Source: Bacillota bacterium (lineage in GTDB: Bacteria > Bacillota > Bacilli > Alicyclobacillales > Alicyclobacillaceae). Taken from it: 12,569 nt of DNA. Every line of letters starts with the position of its first letter. The first letter of the stretch is position 1. The stretch is taken from NCBI GenBank assembly GCA_021816665.1, contig JAKAXI010000025.1:1-12569 (forward strand), written 5' to 3'. The notes beneath the pieces were generated by a model. The model did not search any database. It was not told where the DNA came from and was given only the letters and a program-made list of their open reading frames with translations. Shown one piece after another: positions 12,520 to 12,569 of this stretch. The position numbers and the translations under genes are program-made.

Positions 12520-12569
12520 GCGTCCGCCCCCTCGCTAGTGACTCCTGTCAACTTGGAGTCGCCGCTGAC
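12516..12569 (-). CDS. 3' end of an upstream gene, partial, unidentified
   Basis: On the minus strand, one frame stays open from the window edge for 17 codons and ends at TGA (12516-12518), overlapping the mtnA TTG by four bases. The other two minus-strand frames both stop within this stretch. The visible tail (TGVTSEGADA) is too short to identify. A methionine-salvage gene would fit the context, but that is a guess. The overlap pattern, repeated at mtnA-mtaD, is the main support. Confidence 0.4.
   Translation of the reverse strand, partial: VSGDSKLTGVTSEGADA

Noticed and set aside
12541..12569. TTGACA on the minus strand near the right edge as a -35 for mtnA
   Set aside because: No -10-like hexamer lies 16-18 nt downstream, and the stretch reads as the end of an upstream gene.
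1..12569. CRISPR arrays, transposons, prophage genes, tRNA or rRNA genes
   Set aside because: I saw no regularly spaced repeats, transposase or phage motifs, or tRNA-like or rRNA-like sequence, although I could not run a covariance search.

Overview
The window looks like a chromosomal stretch from an aerobic, moderately GC-rich member of the Bacillales, most like the Alicyclobacillus group (inference). The reasons are Firmicutes-type AsnS and DnaD, neighbouring YpmA- and YpmB/TseB-like genes, strong AGGAGG-type ribosome binding sites, heavy use of GTG and TTG starts, and a surE gene, which classical Bacillus usually lacks. Nothing in the window marks a phage, insertion sequence, CRISPR array or plasmid.

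Layout: positions 1-918 (+) hold the C-terminal part of a membrane acyltransferase, cut by the window edge. It converges with a long run of minus-strand genes that fills almost all the rest. In transcription order (right to left) these are: the tail of an unidentified gene at the right edge; mtnA and mtaD (methylthioadenosine/SAH salvage, 4-base overlap); a small plus-strand ORF of 56 aa at 9994-10164; surE; a 56-aa ypmA homologue (8953-9123); a YpmB/TseB-like membrane protein; a promoter region; a single-pass membrane protein translationally coupled to an FtsH-like AAA protease that lacks the usual extracytoplasmic domain; an intrinsic terminator; a consensus promoter; asnS; a 13-bp perfect dyad with a likely promoter; dnaD; an SDR-type NAD(P)-binding protein; an alpha/beta hydrolase; a small CxxC protein; and a stand-alone ATP-dependent DNA ligase.

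How it fits together: the ypmA-ypmB-...-asnS-dnaD order matches the well-known Bacillus subtilis dinG-ypmA-ypmB-aspB-asnS-dnaD cluster. Here aspB is absent from that slot and the membrane-protein/FtsH-like pair occupies it. mtnA-mtaD forms a sulfur-salvage unit. The genes downstream of dnaD (SDR, hydrolase, small Cys protein, ligase) are closely packed in one direction, but they need not share a function.

The most interesting signals are the FtsH-like protease with two fused membrane helices beside a coupled extracytoplasmic partner, the dyads overlapping candidate promoters at 4726-4764 and 2150-2170, and repeated TTGA stop/start overlaps. I see no gene-free stretch longer than 300 bases.
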